A DNA stretch of 64,000 nt from Exophiala sp. HKRS030 (taxonomy: Eukaryota; Ascomycota; Eurotiomycetes; Chaetothyriales; Herpotrichiellaceae), in assembly GCA_023897205.1 (NCBI GenBank), contig JAHWDD010000001.1:1-64000 (forward strand), given 5' to 3'. Every line of letters starts with the position of its first letter. Within the stretch, counting starts at the first letter, position 1. Shown piece after piece: positions 44,470-55,513 of this stretch. The translations under genes were made by a program, and so were the position numbers. The notes beneath the pieces are model-generated. The model made no database searches. It saw nothing but the letters and a program-made list of their open reading frames with translations, and was not told the DNA's origin.

Positions 44470-45972
44470 TTACTCAGCAACTTCGACATCCATCGCTTCA
44501 CCGTTCTCTGCAGTTGTTGCTGTCTCGACCTCACCCTTGACACCGTTCGACCCATTCACCCCTCTCGTCCTCGACTTCGCCTCCTTCTTCAGCTGTCGCT
44601 GGCTTTTGGGCACGTTTGACTTGACTGTGACATGCTTCGACCACTTAGCTCGAGCTGCAGCTTCGTCTTCCTCCGTCCACGCGCGGGGCAGCACCGCGAA
44701 TACCAGATACGAAGTATGCGTCTTCAACTCTGGCTCGGTCCGATGAACGAGTCTGCCCCCGTCGAAGGGTAGTTTGGTGTTGTTGTTGCCGTTGTCTTGC
44801 ATCTGCTTGGCCTTGGTAGACTTGTCTGCCTCAAGGCTTCCGGCATGAAAATCCTTTGCGCGTCGCTCTACATGGCGGAGTTTTGCGACCGCTTCGTCGA
44901 CGTCGACTGCAAACACGTTCACACCTCGCATACCCTCGTACTGCATGCTGGTGTATTCCCGTTTGACTTCAATTCGTCTGTGTTCCACCTCGACCATTTC
45001 AATGTCCAGCCAGTCGTATCGACGTAATGCTGACACTGTGCGCTGAACTTGTTCTATGCACGGACTGAATGTGCAGATGTGGACAGCAGATTGGGGATCG
45101 AGTGCAGAAATCGCGCCGCCCTGAGTATCTCGAGTCAGGTGAGGTAGGGCTTCCCAAGGTGCAGGAAGATCCAAGAAGACCGCGTTAGCTCTCGGAGAGA
45201 CCTTCTCGGCACTGCCTTCTTCATCCTCGAGGAGAAAACCATCGCGATAGACATCTCTATGCATTGCTTTGACGATCGGGTCTAAACCATGAGAGACCAT
45301 TTCATCCTTGACTTTCCGGTGTCGTTCTGCATGGTATTCGTATGAAAACACCTTGCCTGTCGGCGTTGGCATTTTTGCAGAAGAAGAACCACCGTCGTCT
45401 TTTGCTGCAACTTCGTCCTTCGCATAGCCGTCAAAAACAGCACGAGCTGCCGCGTGAGTGAAGCTGCCACTGCCACTGCCGGCCTCTATCAGTCTTGACC
45501 CCGGGCGCGCTCTGATACGGTGCAAGATATAGCTGTAATCCGGAGTGTACACCACCTGGGTACGATGAGGTAAACTGGTCGTCCAATTCTCAGGTGTAGG
45601 CGGCAAAACGTGGACGAACCCAGAACTCGCGGTGACGGCGTCTTTCGTAGCTGTGCCATCCTCATTGTCTGCCTGACCCATCGCCTCCGCCTTTCGCTTT
45701 TTTGACTGCTGTGATTTTCGACCTCGAGATCCAGTGTCGACCATGCTTGCTCGAATCTGGCTTCCCCATGGCTCTCCGATTATGGTGGAATGAGGGTACG
45801 ACCCGAACCGAGTATTGGTGACGACCCCTTCAGCGTAGCCTTCATCGTCGGCATTGGTGGCTCGAGTGGAAAGTATCACAGGGAGAGATTGGTCTCGTCT
45901 CAGATGCAGGGAGGCCAAGTCGTGCTCGCTGGCCACTACACCTGGCGAAAGAAATGCAGACACGATCGTCAT
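44470..45972 (-). CDS. trm61: tRNA (adenine-58-N1)-methyltransferase catalytic subunit
   Basis: A single-exon 500-aa frame. The N-terminal beta domain has RRDQSLPVILS and NTRFGSYPHSTIIGEPWGSQ. The Rossmann methyltransferase core begins at VVYTPDYSYILHRI, and the SAM-binding motif is IEAGSGSGSFTHA. FSYEYHAERH gives the acidic ribose-binding end of strand 2. The active-site segment is VFLDLPAPWEALPHL. Trm61 (Gcd14) pairs with Trm6 in the nucleus to form m1A58 in tRNAs, including initiator tRNA-Met. Compared with yeast, there are fungal insertions (a Lys/Arg-rich linker near residues 85-110) and a long C-terminal tail with a basic stretch. High confidence. Confidence 0.95.
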   Translation of the reverse strand: MTIVSAFLSPGVVASEHDLASLHLRRDQSLPVILSTRATNADDEGYAEGVVTNTRFGSYPHSTIIGEPWGSQIRASMVDTGSRGRKSQQSKKRKAEAMGQADNEDGTATKDAVTASSGFVHVLPPTPENWTTSLPHRTQVVYTPDYSYILHRIRARPGSRLIEAGSGSGSFTHAAARAVFDGYAKDEVAAKDDGGSSSAKMPTPTGKVFSYEYHAERHRKVKDEMVSHGLDPIVKAMHRDVYRDGFLLEDEEGSAEKVSPRANAVFLDLPAPWEALPHLTRDTQGGAISALDPQSAVHICTFSPCIEQVQRTVSALRRYDWLDIEMVEVEHRRIEVKREYTSMQYEGMRGVNVFAVDVDEAVAKLRHVERRAKDFHAGSLEADKSTKAKQMQDNGNNNTKLPFDGGRLVHRTEPELKTHTSYLVFAVLPRAWTEEDEAAARAKWSKHVTVKSNVPKSQRQLKKEAKSRTRGVNGSNGVKGEVETATTAENGEAMDVEVAE

Positions 45973-46378
45973 GATCTTCGAGAGCTGAGATTGCTAGGGT
46001 CTGATATTGCCCACACCTCCTTTGTGAACCTCCCCCTTTCAGCAAACTGGTAGGATGAATGTTGGGTGCAAAGTTTTTGCGGCCAATATCACTGCTCAAG
46101 TTTCAAAATCAAAAAAAGTTTCTGGAATCTCTTCTAGAGGTCGTATGACTAAGCGGGAAGTTGCAGTATTTAGAGCCTCGAGCCTCACAACGGAGGTTGC
46201 TTGGCAGCACAAGCAGACAGTTGCCGCTTTTAAAGTCTCCTGGGAATAATCACATGGGCCCCCGGTTCTTCATCCATAGTCTGTCAAGCACAAACCACCT
46301 CTTAAGCATTCTCATCGGCATTGCGCTTCTCACCAAACAGCGGTCTCATGGATGCCCATCCTGGGGTCAGTTACCATC
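45973..46378. other. Upstream of TRM61, left edge of second accessory island
   Basis: Divergent region between TRM61 and a damaged regulator gene. No gene seen. Confidence 0.45.
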
Positions 46379-48066
46379 ATGACTCTTCGAGCAAACCCCA
46401 GTCCGCCGCATGAGGTACAGAGCAGAAAACGGCGACGATCTGCTTCTGGGGGTATTCACGCCCTTGGGAGTCTGGCTTGCCGCCGGTGTCGATCACGCGA
46501 GGTGAAAGTATGTCCATACAATCCTTCTCTGATCTTTGTCGCTTTAAATAATAACATTTCCAGTGCGACGGAGATTATCCTGCCTGTGGCGGCTGTACAA
46601 AGGCATCTACACCTTGCATCATCGCCGATCCAACAGCAACGCGCGAGTATACTCGATGTAAGCATTTCTCGACTTTCTCTGCTTAATCTTCCGTCGTGTA
46701 TTCATTTCTTCAGGGAGGTGCTAGAGCTTGAAGAGAAGATACGGTCTCTCGAGGCTCTCAGCGTCGGGAATGGATTGCAAGAGGAGGCAGTTGATGCTCA
46801 GGCCGCCGGATTTTCAGCTGCTCGCCAGCGATACCGAACGGCTCCTTTCGATTATAGCCGCAGACCGGGCAGCTCGCGATATGTGAGGGAATAGGGCGAT
46901 TCGAGGTCAGTCGACGTATCATTTTTGTGGTTGAAAATGCATTCTGACCCTTGGACCTACTAGCTTTGTCCAGTATCTCCTGCGAGCCATGCGAAAATCA
47001 CGGCACAGGCTCTTCATTCCGAGCACTCCTCGCTTCTGATCTTCCCTCAACGCCCCTCGAGTATCATGCGCCACATGAATTGCCATCAGAATCCGAGGCG
47101 CATGCTGCCAGACACATTGCAGGCGCTGAAGAAAGCAGTGTCTCTCCAGACGAAATTCTAAAACCTGGTGAAGTATATCCTATGCTTCGTAAGTTTCACG
47201 ACACGCTCAGACAGTGGCGACTCGACGCCCCGGTTTCCCCAAACTCGTCTTCTGTCTACTATATGGCCGAATTCTACGAGCTTCACTATCAGAAAGAACG
47301 TCTTTCACTTCTGCGCCAGGCTATATTCAGGATGCCCTTTGCAGGCTCCCGCCCGCCGGCCGGTCTACTCAAGTCATGCGTCGAGGCTGCCGCTACAATA
47401 GCACGTACGTTCGACTCACTTAGACGCCAACCGCTGCTTACGTATACAAGATCTTGGACACACTTGATCTTTTCATCCGGATTGGTCCTGACATTTGCCG
47501 CATTTGCTGCTCGGACTCGATCTCCGCAATCGACGTCACACAATCTTTCTTCTGGAGTGGACGAGGGGTTCTGGTGGGAATTTTATCAGAATCCGAACCC
47601 TCTCACGGACCAGGAACTGTTCGATTTCCTGTCGATCACAAGCGAGTCACTATTCTGGCTTTCGGAAAAGTTGAGTGACATTGCATTTTATACCAAGCTG
47701 TTTGAGGCCTTAAGACTGGAATTGGTCACGATAGCAGGAGCCCGAAGTCGACGAGACCCAGGAGAGCAAAGCGGCACATCAGACCTTGGCAGGGAGGCTC
47801 TGGCCGCGAGTGCAGATAACGCATTGTGTTTCGACGCCATCAGACGCTCGTCAAGAGAAATTTCCAGCATGGCCAGTCGCTGTGAAAGGCCTACGCCCGA
47901 TGGCCTTTCGTACGACACTTCCAATGCTAATGGCTCGTTGAATGACGAAGCCTTCCTTCAAGATGGACCCGAAGAACTCTTCGCGAACGCGTTCACCTTC
48001 GATGACCAGATAGAGGCATGGGCTGACATGAACCCCTTCCAGCTCTCAACCTGGCCTTTGCCATAA
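46379..48066 (+). pseudogene. Zn2Cys6 regulator lacking its middle homology domain
   Basis: The zinc cluster is well preserved across one intron (46379-46507 joined to 46564): ACRRCRSREVK then CDGDYPACGGC and a final Cys. The next splice site pair (46658/46713) leaves the following coiled-coil exon (VLELEEKIRSLE) out of frame by one base, and that frame stops at 46894. From 46951 a 371-codon frame resembles only the C-terminal third of such factors (LRKFHDTLRQWRLDAPVS, ELHYQKERLSLLRQAI). The roughly 200 residues that normally lie between (fungal_trans domain with the dimer and ligand region) are missing from the DNA, which leaves about 60 bases there. It is best read as a gene with an internal deletion and frame damage; two short genes is the weaker reading. 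Confidence 0.65.
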
Positions 48067-48535
48067 AATATCCCGGGCATGGCTGAAATCGAGTTTGGTC
48101 TTTCGAGCTACGAATGGGACACGATCATCCCTCTAACACTCCTTCAGATGGCCCACATTGATGATTGGACGTTCGCCGAAGGCATACAAAACCTTTGGTA
48201 GGAGGAGCCTTCTCCTCGCTACCAGAATCTTGATCGTCTTTCAGAGGCCGACTATGGCAACACACCCTACGACTACTGGAAGAAATTGAGTGTCTATCAC
48301 GCAAACGGTGTGTCGTCCCATGCAACACAAGCAAACTTCTCGACCTGAGAGGAGAGAGCTCCTGCCCGAAACCACTTCGATAAAGCCTATGATTGTTTCA
48401 AAGTACAGGTCATCGGAAACCTCACAGGCAAATCAGTCCTCCCAACTCCAATGCTCCGCTAGCGTCAGCAATCAGCGACGCATTTCAAAGTCCAGGGTAT
48501 CAGACAGCAACTCTATTCAAGGCTCAAAACTACAC
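48067..48535 (+). other. Possible residual coding DNA after regulator
   Basis: Past the stop at 48066 the same frame stays nearly open to 48348, broken only by one TAG (48199-48201 region), with protein-like content such as AEIEFGLSSYEWDTI and TPYDYWKKLSVYHANG. It may be a remnant of a longer C-terminus or of another gene. Family not recognised. Confidence 0.3.
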
Positions 48536-49570
48536 TCAACTATCACTAGCGCTGAGAGAATGCAGAACTCCATCAGTGGCTGCGTTCGTGGTGGCAACCT
48601 GAGTTTCATCTGTCGCAGCGGCAATATGAGGTGTTCCGACGAAGCGGTCATGATTCCACAGACACTCGTACTTCGTCTTGGTCGGTGGCTCTTGGACGTG
48701 GGAGTCAAAGCCGGCGCCGTAGATGAGGTTCTCGTCCAGGGCCTGGATGAGATCGTCCTCATCGACAATGCCTCCTCTCGCGGTGTTGAGCAGAATGGCA
48801 GTTCGTTTCATCTTGCGCATCTCCTTCAGGGATATGAGGTTCGTTGTGCCCGGCGTCAGAGGCACATGCACATTGACAACATCAGACACCTCCAACAGGT
48901 CATCCAGGCTGTGTACACGTCTGTGTGGAATGTACGTCCAGGGACGTGTGGTTCCATAGTACGGATCGTACGCAATAATGGGACTACCGAACGCACCCCA
49001 GAACATATTCCCTACCACTTCGCCGATGTTTCCCATTCCCACAATCCCTATTGTCTTGCCACCCAGCAACACACCCTGCACTGTCTCTTTCCTGATGACT
49101 TCGCCGTTCGCAATTTGCCGGTAACAGATCGACGGGATCGAGCGGGCAACACTCATAGCAAGGGCAAGCGTCATCTCGGCCACCGCACCGGCATTGACTC
49201 CTGGTGTGTTGCACACTTTCTCTCCACGAGTCCGACAGGCTTCGACGTCGACCTTGTCCAGGCCAACTCCATGCTTTCCGATGACTCGAAGTTGTGGCGC
49301 TGCGGCCAAATCGCCGTCGGTGATGTAGTAGTCCTTGATCAAGATTGTGGTGGCGCTCTTTCGCCAATTTGCTGCCTCCGGGTCGGTGTGCAAGACACAG
49401 TCGAACAATTCCTGTGTATGTTTGACGGCTTCGGGGTGGAACTCGGGGAGAATGTATAGCTTTTGTCTCTTCTGCACTGGCTTTATGCCATTTGTCTCGA
49501 GGTCAATGCCGTTCTTGAGTACTTCTTTTACGTGAGGAGGCTCCTCAGGTGCGACTAGTGCTGGTGCCAT
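48536..49570 (-). CDS. D-isomer-specific 2-hydroxyacid dehydrogenase
   Basis: A single-exon 344-aa frame. The Rossmann motif is VGMGNIGEVVGNMF, the substrate-binding segment is KHGVGLDKVDVEACRTRG, the catalytic arginine region is LLNTARGGIVDEDDLIQALD, and the catalytic histidine is in TPHIAAATDE. This is the 3-phosphoglycerate-dehydrogenase/glyoxylate-reductase superfamily, which reduces 2-keto acids to D-2-hydroxy acids with NAD(P)H. It lacks the ACT domain of biosynthetic SerA, so it is more probably a hydroxyacid reductase. The N-terminus has about 30 non-family residues. It is intact while the genes around it are damaged, so it may be the only working member of this island. Confidence 0.88.
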   Translation of the reverse strand: MAPALVAPEEPPHVKEVLKNGIDLETNGIKPVQKRQKLYILPEFHPEAVKHTQELFDCVLHTDPEAANWRKSATTILIKDYYITDGDLAAAPQLRVIGKHGVGLDKVDVEACRTRGEKVCNTPGVNAGAVAEMTLALAMSVARSIPSICYRQIANGEVIRKETVQGVLLGGKTIGIVGMGNIGEVVGNMFWGAFGSPIIAYDPYYGTTRPWTYIPHRRVHSLDDLLEVSDVVNVHVPLTPGTTNLISLKEMRKMKRTAILLNTARGGIVDEDDLIQALDENLIYGAGFDSHVQEPPTKTKYECLWNHDRFVGTPHIAAATDETQVATTNAATDGVLHSLSASDS

Positions 49571-50311
49571 GATTTCTCGGTCTTCGTAGGTGATATGTGT
49601 CTAATGGGGATTGTGCTATTAAATGTGATGCCAGTATATTCGTTGAATTCGGGAAGTATCACAACAGATCGGCATCGGCCTTAGACAATGTTTATAGCAG
49701 AAGTTGTGTACTCTGCAGGCGGGGGGCAATATGGAAAGACTCAGGTCCCAGTGTCCGACTTGCAATTGGATCCACTGCCGTTCTATCACACGCGTAGTCC
49801 CCCAAGACCTCCTATCGGACCCGGTGCGAAGGGAACGGACATTCCGAATCGCAACCCTAATGGTCGGACGCAGTGCGAACATTTCGGCTTCGCATTCTGC
49901 CCGATATGGAGTTGATGTACGGATAGGGATAGACGGTACCAAATTCCTGAATCATACCACACACAAACTGATCTCTTACCTCTGTCGTTCGTAGTCGACG
50001 CTACAAGGCCAGCCCGCGTGCTGAACGAGGTCTGGATCTATCAGACAACATATTGACCCTGACCCCATCTCCACTGATGCATTCCCCGCCATCCCAGGGC
50101 TTTTTACAACGACCTCGGATTCCGGCCCCGCCCCGACCAGAGTGGAGGAATCACTACTCCCCTCCTCAGTAGGCCAGTATCTTCTTGATAACTAAACTAA
50201 GCTTTCCTCGACTCTTGGATTTATTTCTTGTTCACTCCATCCTGTCGTGCTGGCAGTGTATCTCACCTCCCTCACCCCTGTACTGGCTTCCGGCCACGAC
50301 GTCGATTCAGC
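49571..50311. other. Divergent spacer, dehydrogenase and broken MFS gene
   Basis: Upstream DNA of two divergent genes. Short frames only; a T/C-rich leader precedes 50312. Confidence 0.45.
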
Positions 50312-51748
50312 ATGACCATCCCAAACTTATCCGAGCAAGACCAAGTCGAGGTGCGCGCTGAGAAGGCCACTGACGAATCTCTCGAAGTCGCTGTCAAACA
50401 AGACGTCGATGCACGTCTCGATGACGGTAATGGATGGGGAGCTGTCTATCAATCGTGGACGCCTGAATATTGCGATGAGACCGAACGAAAATTGTTGCGC
50501 AAGGTCGACAAGGTAAGAAAGCCTCAAATCTCTATGCTCTTGAAAGGCCAAGCCACGAATGAATGCTTTTTCTGTACATGATCATGCAAATCCCCTCCAA
50601 CATGATCTTGACCCGCGTTCGCGCACCATCTTTGTATCTTTCCTTCTGGGCGGCAACCTGGTCCTGCGTCTCGGCGGCCACCGCTTGCTGCCGTCAACTA
50701 TGGCCACCTTCTTGCCGTGCGCATGCTTCTCGGTGTCGCCGAAGCCCCTTCTTCCCTGGGGTCTATTTCTTGCTCTCGTGCTGGTACACACGCAGCGAGC
50801 TCGGTCTGAGAATGGCGGTGCTTTACTCGGGTCTTGTGCTTGCCACAGCCTTCTCCGGTCTGGTTGCCGCTGGCGTGTTCTCGGGCCTGCATGGGTCTCG
50901 TGGACTCGCAGGATGGCAGTGGCTGTAACATCATCGAAGGAGCAATCAGCTTCGTGCCGGCCATTGTTGCCAGCCTACTCACGCCTGAACTTCCCGAGTC
51001 GACAACCGGCAGTCAAAAATGGCTCTTCTCGGCCGAGCAATTGGCCGTGGCCAGAGACCGAATCGCCCGCGATCGGGTCGCTCAGGAGAGCGATCGATCA
51101 CTGTGGTTCGGATTCAAGCTCGCATTGACGGACTACCGGACCTGGACCTTCGGCCTTGTGCTCATCGCGAACCACGCTGCCTACGGGTTCAACTACTTCT
51201 ACCCATCCATCGTCAAGGGTTTCAACCTCGGCAACAACATCGTCACGCTCGTGCTCACGTCGCCACCGTACCTGGTCGGTGCAGCGGCATCCTTCTTCAT
51301 CTCGTGGTCCAGCTATCGAAGGAACGAGCGGTCCTTGCACATTGCAATCCCAATGTGTCTTTCCATCACGGGATTCATCATATCCGTCGCCACTGTGAAC
51401 AGTCCCGCCCGTTATGCGGCATCGTTCAGGTACGTGGTGGGTTCCTTCGCGGCGAACGGCCTGGTCTACAGCTGGGCAGCATCGGTACTCAATCAGACTC
51501 CGGAGAAGAAAGCCGTTGCGACCTCGCTGATCAACGTGCTTCCTCAGCTGGGAAATATCATGAGTCCGTACTTCTTCCGATCCCAAGATGAGCCGAGACA
51601 TCACCTGGCCTTGATTCTGTTGATCGTCTTTGCTGCCCTTTGCGGCTCGATTTGCCTGTTTCTCTAATGGGATCTCACACGAGCAAATAAGAGGCTCCTC
51701 GCGGATGCCGCCACCACAGGAACAGAACCGCGACTCTTCACAACCTAG
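50312..51748 (+). pseudogene. Dal5-type MFS transporter, multiple lesions
   Basis: The pieces are those of an anion:cation symporter: TERKLLRKVDK, IMQIPSNMILTRVRAPS, FFPGVYFLLSCWYTRSELG, IIEGAISFVPAIV, and a C-terminal half with ANHAAYGFNYFYPSIVKGF. Lesions: about 60 residues covering TM1 and the next loop are absent between 50512 and 50563. Between about 50690 and 50750 the coding frame moves to NYGHLLAVRMLLGVAEA and back, implying two compensating frameshifts. At about 50927 an extra base turns WLFIIEG into a stop. At 51665-51667 an in-frame TAA precedes a still-readable family tail WDLTRANKRLLADA that ends at 51746-51748. The gene cannot make a working carrier. Confidence 0.85.
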
Positions 51749-52254
51749 GGAGCCGGGGCTGGCAGGGAAAACACGGGCCAGGGCCGAGGCTGGAGGAGCA
51801 GTAGTAGTAGGCTTATAGAAGAAGCTCATTCTGGTGCTGTATTGGATGTCGCACTCCTCGTGGTGTATAGAATTGTTGCATTGAATCCTCTACTTACTCT
51901 CTACTGTGCCTAGTCAATAGATCGCAAACTGAGTTGTGTTCTGTACCTCATGACATTGATTTTCCAAGAGTGCACGAATACTGCTGTAAGATAAGTGCAG
52001 GTGACATTGTGGCAGGGGATGTAAAACACCTTTTGATACTCCCATGTCACCGGATTTCTCTGCTTGGCTCCCGAAGATCATGGATCATTATTTCTCACTA
52101 CGTCTTCCTTCATTTTTCCCGTGCTCGAGCCATCGTGGGCCTATCCATCTGCCTCGACTGATGATTCATTCTCCACGACTCAATGCCGCTGTCTGTATTT
52201 GGCAGAGCCAATGGCGTCTTCTCTGCGAGTGGCCCAGACTTGAAACTCCCACAA
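51749..52254. other. Spacer between two pseudogenes
   Basis: No gene recognised; short frames only. Confidence 0.45.
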
Positions 52255-54264
52255 CATGGAAGATTCCGATGATCTCAATGCGCAAAGCCTGCCAACCCCA
52301 TCTCCCCAACGATAATTTCGACCGTTTGCGTGTGATCACTGTACGAGACAAAAGCAACGCTGTGACCGGCTGCTACCGGTATGCTCAGCTTGTCACAAAG
52401 CTAGACGTACATGTGGCATTACCCAGAAGGAAAAGGACGTTGTCCAAGTAGTAGGAAGTCGAGATGCCCTACCAAAAGGTTACGTCCGTACCCTCGAGGA
52501 CCGACTCGCGGACCTCCAAGCACAAACGCAGACCGACGCTTGGGGCGCTGCTATACAGAGAAGAGTTGACGCCAACGCCGCACGGTGCCAGAGCCGCGAC
52601 CGACCCATCGATCCCCGTGGCCAACAGCCTCGGTGAGGGGCTGGGTGCTCGACAGCCACAGGTCGATCTCAACATGCACTTCTTGTCGCTCAGCGCCATG
52701 ACCAAGAGGGCGGGCGGGAGAGTTTCTCCGTGAGCTCTCCATGCCTCGGATCATCTCGGCGGTGACCGAGACCTACGGAGGCAGACCAGAGTCCACCCGA
52801 CCGAACAAGCGTGCTGTGGGACGGAGTTGCAAAGTCCATCAGACAGTCCCAATCCGGGACGGTCCAGCACCTGTCGTTTCCGCCTGACGATGGAGCACGG
52901 TCACTGGCGACGTATCTCGGGTACGTCGATTTCAGGTTCCCCGGAATCCCCGTGGGTAAGGTGCAGCACGGCATGGACGCCATAACGTCCGAGGGGGAAC
53001 ACCACTACCGCTCGACGTTGTCCACGGATCCCGCACATGTGTTCATGGCCTACATGGTCATCGCGATAGTCCCCATGGTCTCCGACACGTATCCAGTGTC
53101 CCAGGGGATGTTCATCTCAACCCACATCCTCGCAGAGTCGCTGAAGGTCCTGGAAAAGGTGTTTCAGAAGGAGGACGGTGTCGATGTCATTCACTGTCTC
53201 CACCTGCTCGTCATTTTCTCCATCCACAGCTCCACGGCCGGTTCGTCCTGGCATCTCATCAGGGATTGCGATGAAGAAGAGCATCGCGATGGGAGACCAC
53301 AGGGACAGCGTCGGGGAGGTGGACCGGACCGAGGCCGATGCACGGAGATGGGCATTCTGGAGCTGCTACTTCCTCGACCGCTTGATCTCGACCGCGTTAG
53401 GTCGACCTTACTCGGTCAGCGACAAATACATCAGAGTCGCTCCGCCGTCTGCAGGAGACGCCGTCGGTCGCCCGGCACTGTCGAGCCAAATGTCCATCCA
53501 CTTGTTCCGTTACGCAAAATTGATGTCTCAGATTGTGAATGACCAAGGCGAGGAGCCTTTCACGAATCATCTCGGCCGCTTACTACACTGGAGAGCTTGC
53601 ACCCCTCCAGAGGCGCCGCTTTCCACGCAATGCGCATTCGAGTACCAAACGTCTCTGTACAACACCCTGTACCTTCGGGTCGCCATCGACCAGATCGTCA
53701 GTCGCCAAACGGCCGACGACGCGCCAGTTTGCCTCCAGCAACTCCCAGCCAGTAAACGGAACGGGATCGTGGTCTCAAAACATCAGCAGATGGCGGATTT
53801 TCGTTTGATGGACGCTTGCCGTGCGGTGTTGAAGAGTTTGAAGCGGAGTGGTATGGGAAAAACGGTCATTCCTGTCATGGGTCACGGGATACAGCTCAAT
53901 CTCAATGGCACTGGCTCTGATCTACCACATGGCGGTCACTTGCGCTCGGTCCAGGTTGGTTGACAGTGTCGCACCGGACACAACAGTATACGGCCCGATG
54001 TTGGAGGGGGTGCTGGAGACATTGGCCGTCGTCGCACGCCAGTTCCCACGGATGAATGACTATCGCCAAATTGTCTTGAGTCTAGACGAACACACCCGAG
54101 GGGTTGCCACCGGCGAGGGACCCCCGACAGGATGCTGGAAGGATAAGGTCCGTCGTACCCTCGAGTCGATATCCAGCCACGCCATCTATTTCGAGTTGCG
54201 CAGGCCGCGGTTGACATTGGTTGGTGCAACTGCACCAGCGAAAATTAAGTCATGGCATCTTTAG
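52255..54264 (+). pseudogene. Zn2Cys6 transcription factor, multiple lesions
   Basis: It starts with MEDSDDLNAQSLPTPSPQR, directly followed by an in-frame TAA (52309-52311 region) before the zinc cluster ACDHCTRQKQRCDRLLPVC...ACHKARRTC. The linker (GYVRTLEDRLADLQ) continues in that frame to a stop near 52635. The fungal_trans domain is then found in other frames: CLHLLVIFSIHSSTAGSSW, then after a one-base insertion near 53262 GIAMKKSIAMGDHRDS and RWAFWSCYFLDRLISTALGR, then after another shift near 53885 ALALIYHMAVTCARS to the end. At least one stop and three frame breaks make it a clear pseudogene. It lies beside a broken transporter, as regulator-transporter pairs often do, and both decayed. 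Confidence 0.82.
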
Positions 54265-54796
54265 CACTGCGTGAGATGATACCATGCCAGAAAAATCCCT
54301 GCAATGTCTCTATTACTACCTGGGTCATAACTAGACAGTTCAGGAGACCGAGTCCCAGGTGCGGTCTCAGGGCGCAGTCTAATCCGCGAGGAGGTTAGGG
54401 ATATAGTGTCTACCGACCACAGCGGGAGTATCACATCATTAAAGTACCAGTGGTCATCGCGCACTACCTAAATTTCGCCCTTATGACTGGTGAAGCAAGG
54501 GTGGTCGCTAACTCGATCAGCAATTGCTCGCGGGTTGGGATGCTTGTCCACTTGCTGAGAGACAATGCAATATGCTTCTGGTGACAGATTCATATCAGAT
54601 TAACGTATCATTACAATGGTTCTTCAACTCGCTCGCATGAAGCGAGCCACACCGTAAAAGTACCCGGGACTTCACTTCCAAACTAGCCCAATACCCCAAA
54701 GACTTCTGATTCAAAAGACGAAGAAGAGCCTCGATCGTGAAGAAGCTCTAGACGTTCAGAATATTTCAACACGATACACAGGAATAATCCTGAGCC
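54265..54796. other. Right edge of the second accessory island
   Basis: No coding signal recognised; convergent 3' flanks. Confidence 0.5.
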
Positions 54797-55513
54797 TTAG
54801 ACAAGATGTTTCACTTCTCTTTCACGGCAACCATCATATCCACTGTTGTCATAATCACCATGCCAGCCCTCAGAACCGACTGCAGGAGAGTATGCTGTTG
54901 TAGAGCTGTCAGAGGTCATAGCGAAGGTATGCGTCGACGTTCTCAGTTGTGGCGCGGGATTCGGTGCCGCCTTCTCCGCCTCCAATCTCTCCTGCGCCTG
55001 TTTCTTCTTTTTGCGCACTTCCTCTTGATACCTCTGGGTCGGGACAATATCCAATTCATGCTTCGGTTTCCATAGTTTGTGACAGTTACACGGGACGTGG
55101 CGTTCAAGCAAGAACATGCATCGACCTCGCATGGGTGAAACCTGATACAAAAACCCTCCTGGTTTTTCTTTGTCCATCGTTCTTCCACCTTTGATAGACC
55201 ATGGCTCATTGAACCATGGCTGATGCTTGTTGAGATACTTCTGAAGATAGTGCATCATCTCGTAAGAAAAAGTGTCAGGGGAGCATAATTTGCCGAGGAT
55301 GTTAGGGAATGTCGTTCCACCATCAAATGGATATATCTGGCCTTTAACGCTGTAATGGATAGGACCGTCGGTCACGAGTCGGAAATGTTCCAGAATAACG
55401 ATCTTTTGCTCGGTTAGGATTTCGGTGCATGGTGCACGCTCAAAGCAAATGTCATAGGGAAATAAGTCGCGTGGGGTGAAGCCCATGAGTAAGCGAAGTG
55501 ATGGGAGTGGCAT
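54797..55513 (-). CDS. Hypothetical protein with charged coiled coil
   Basis: A single-exon 238-aa frame starting MPLPSLRLLMGF. I do not recognise a family. Features: CFERAPCTEI and ERHVPCNCHKLW give four or five cysteines with one histidine that could bind metal; a highly charged helix with KKKKQAQERLEAEKAAP near residues 170-187; and a Ser/Thr/Tyr-rich tail. No signal peptide. The length of the open frame and a T-rich leader support a real, perhaps lineage-specific gene. Confidence 0.5.
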   Translation of the reverse strand: MPLPSLRLLMGFTPRDLFPYDICFERAPCTEILTEQKIVILEHFRLVTDGPIHYSVKGQIYPFDGGTTFPNILGKLCSPDTFSYEMMHYLQKYLNKHQPWFNEPWSIKGGRTMDKEKPGGFLYQVSPMRGRCMFLLERHVPCNCHKLWKPKHELDIVPTQRYQEEVRKKKKQAQERLEAEKAAPNPAPQLRTSTHTFAMTSDSSTTAYSPAVGSEGWHGDYDNSGYDGCREREVKHLV

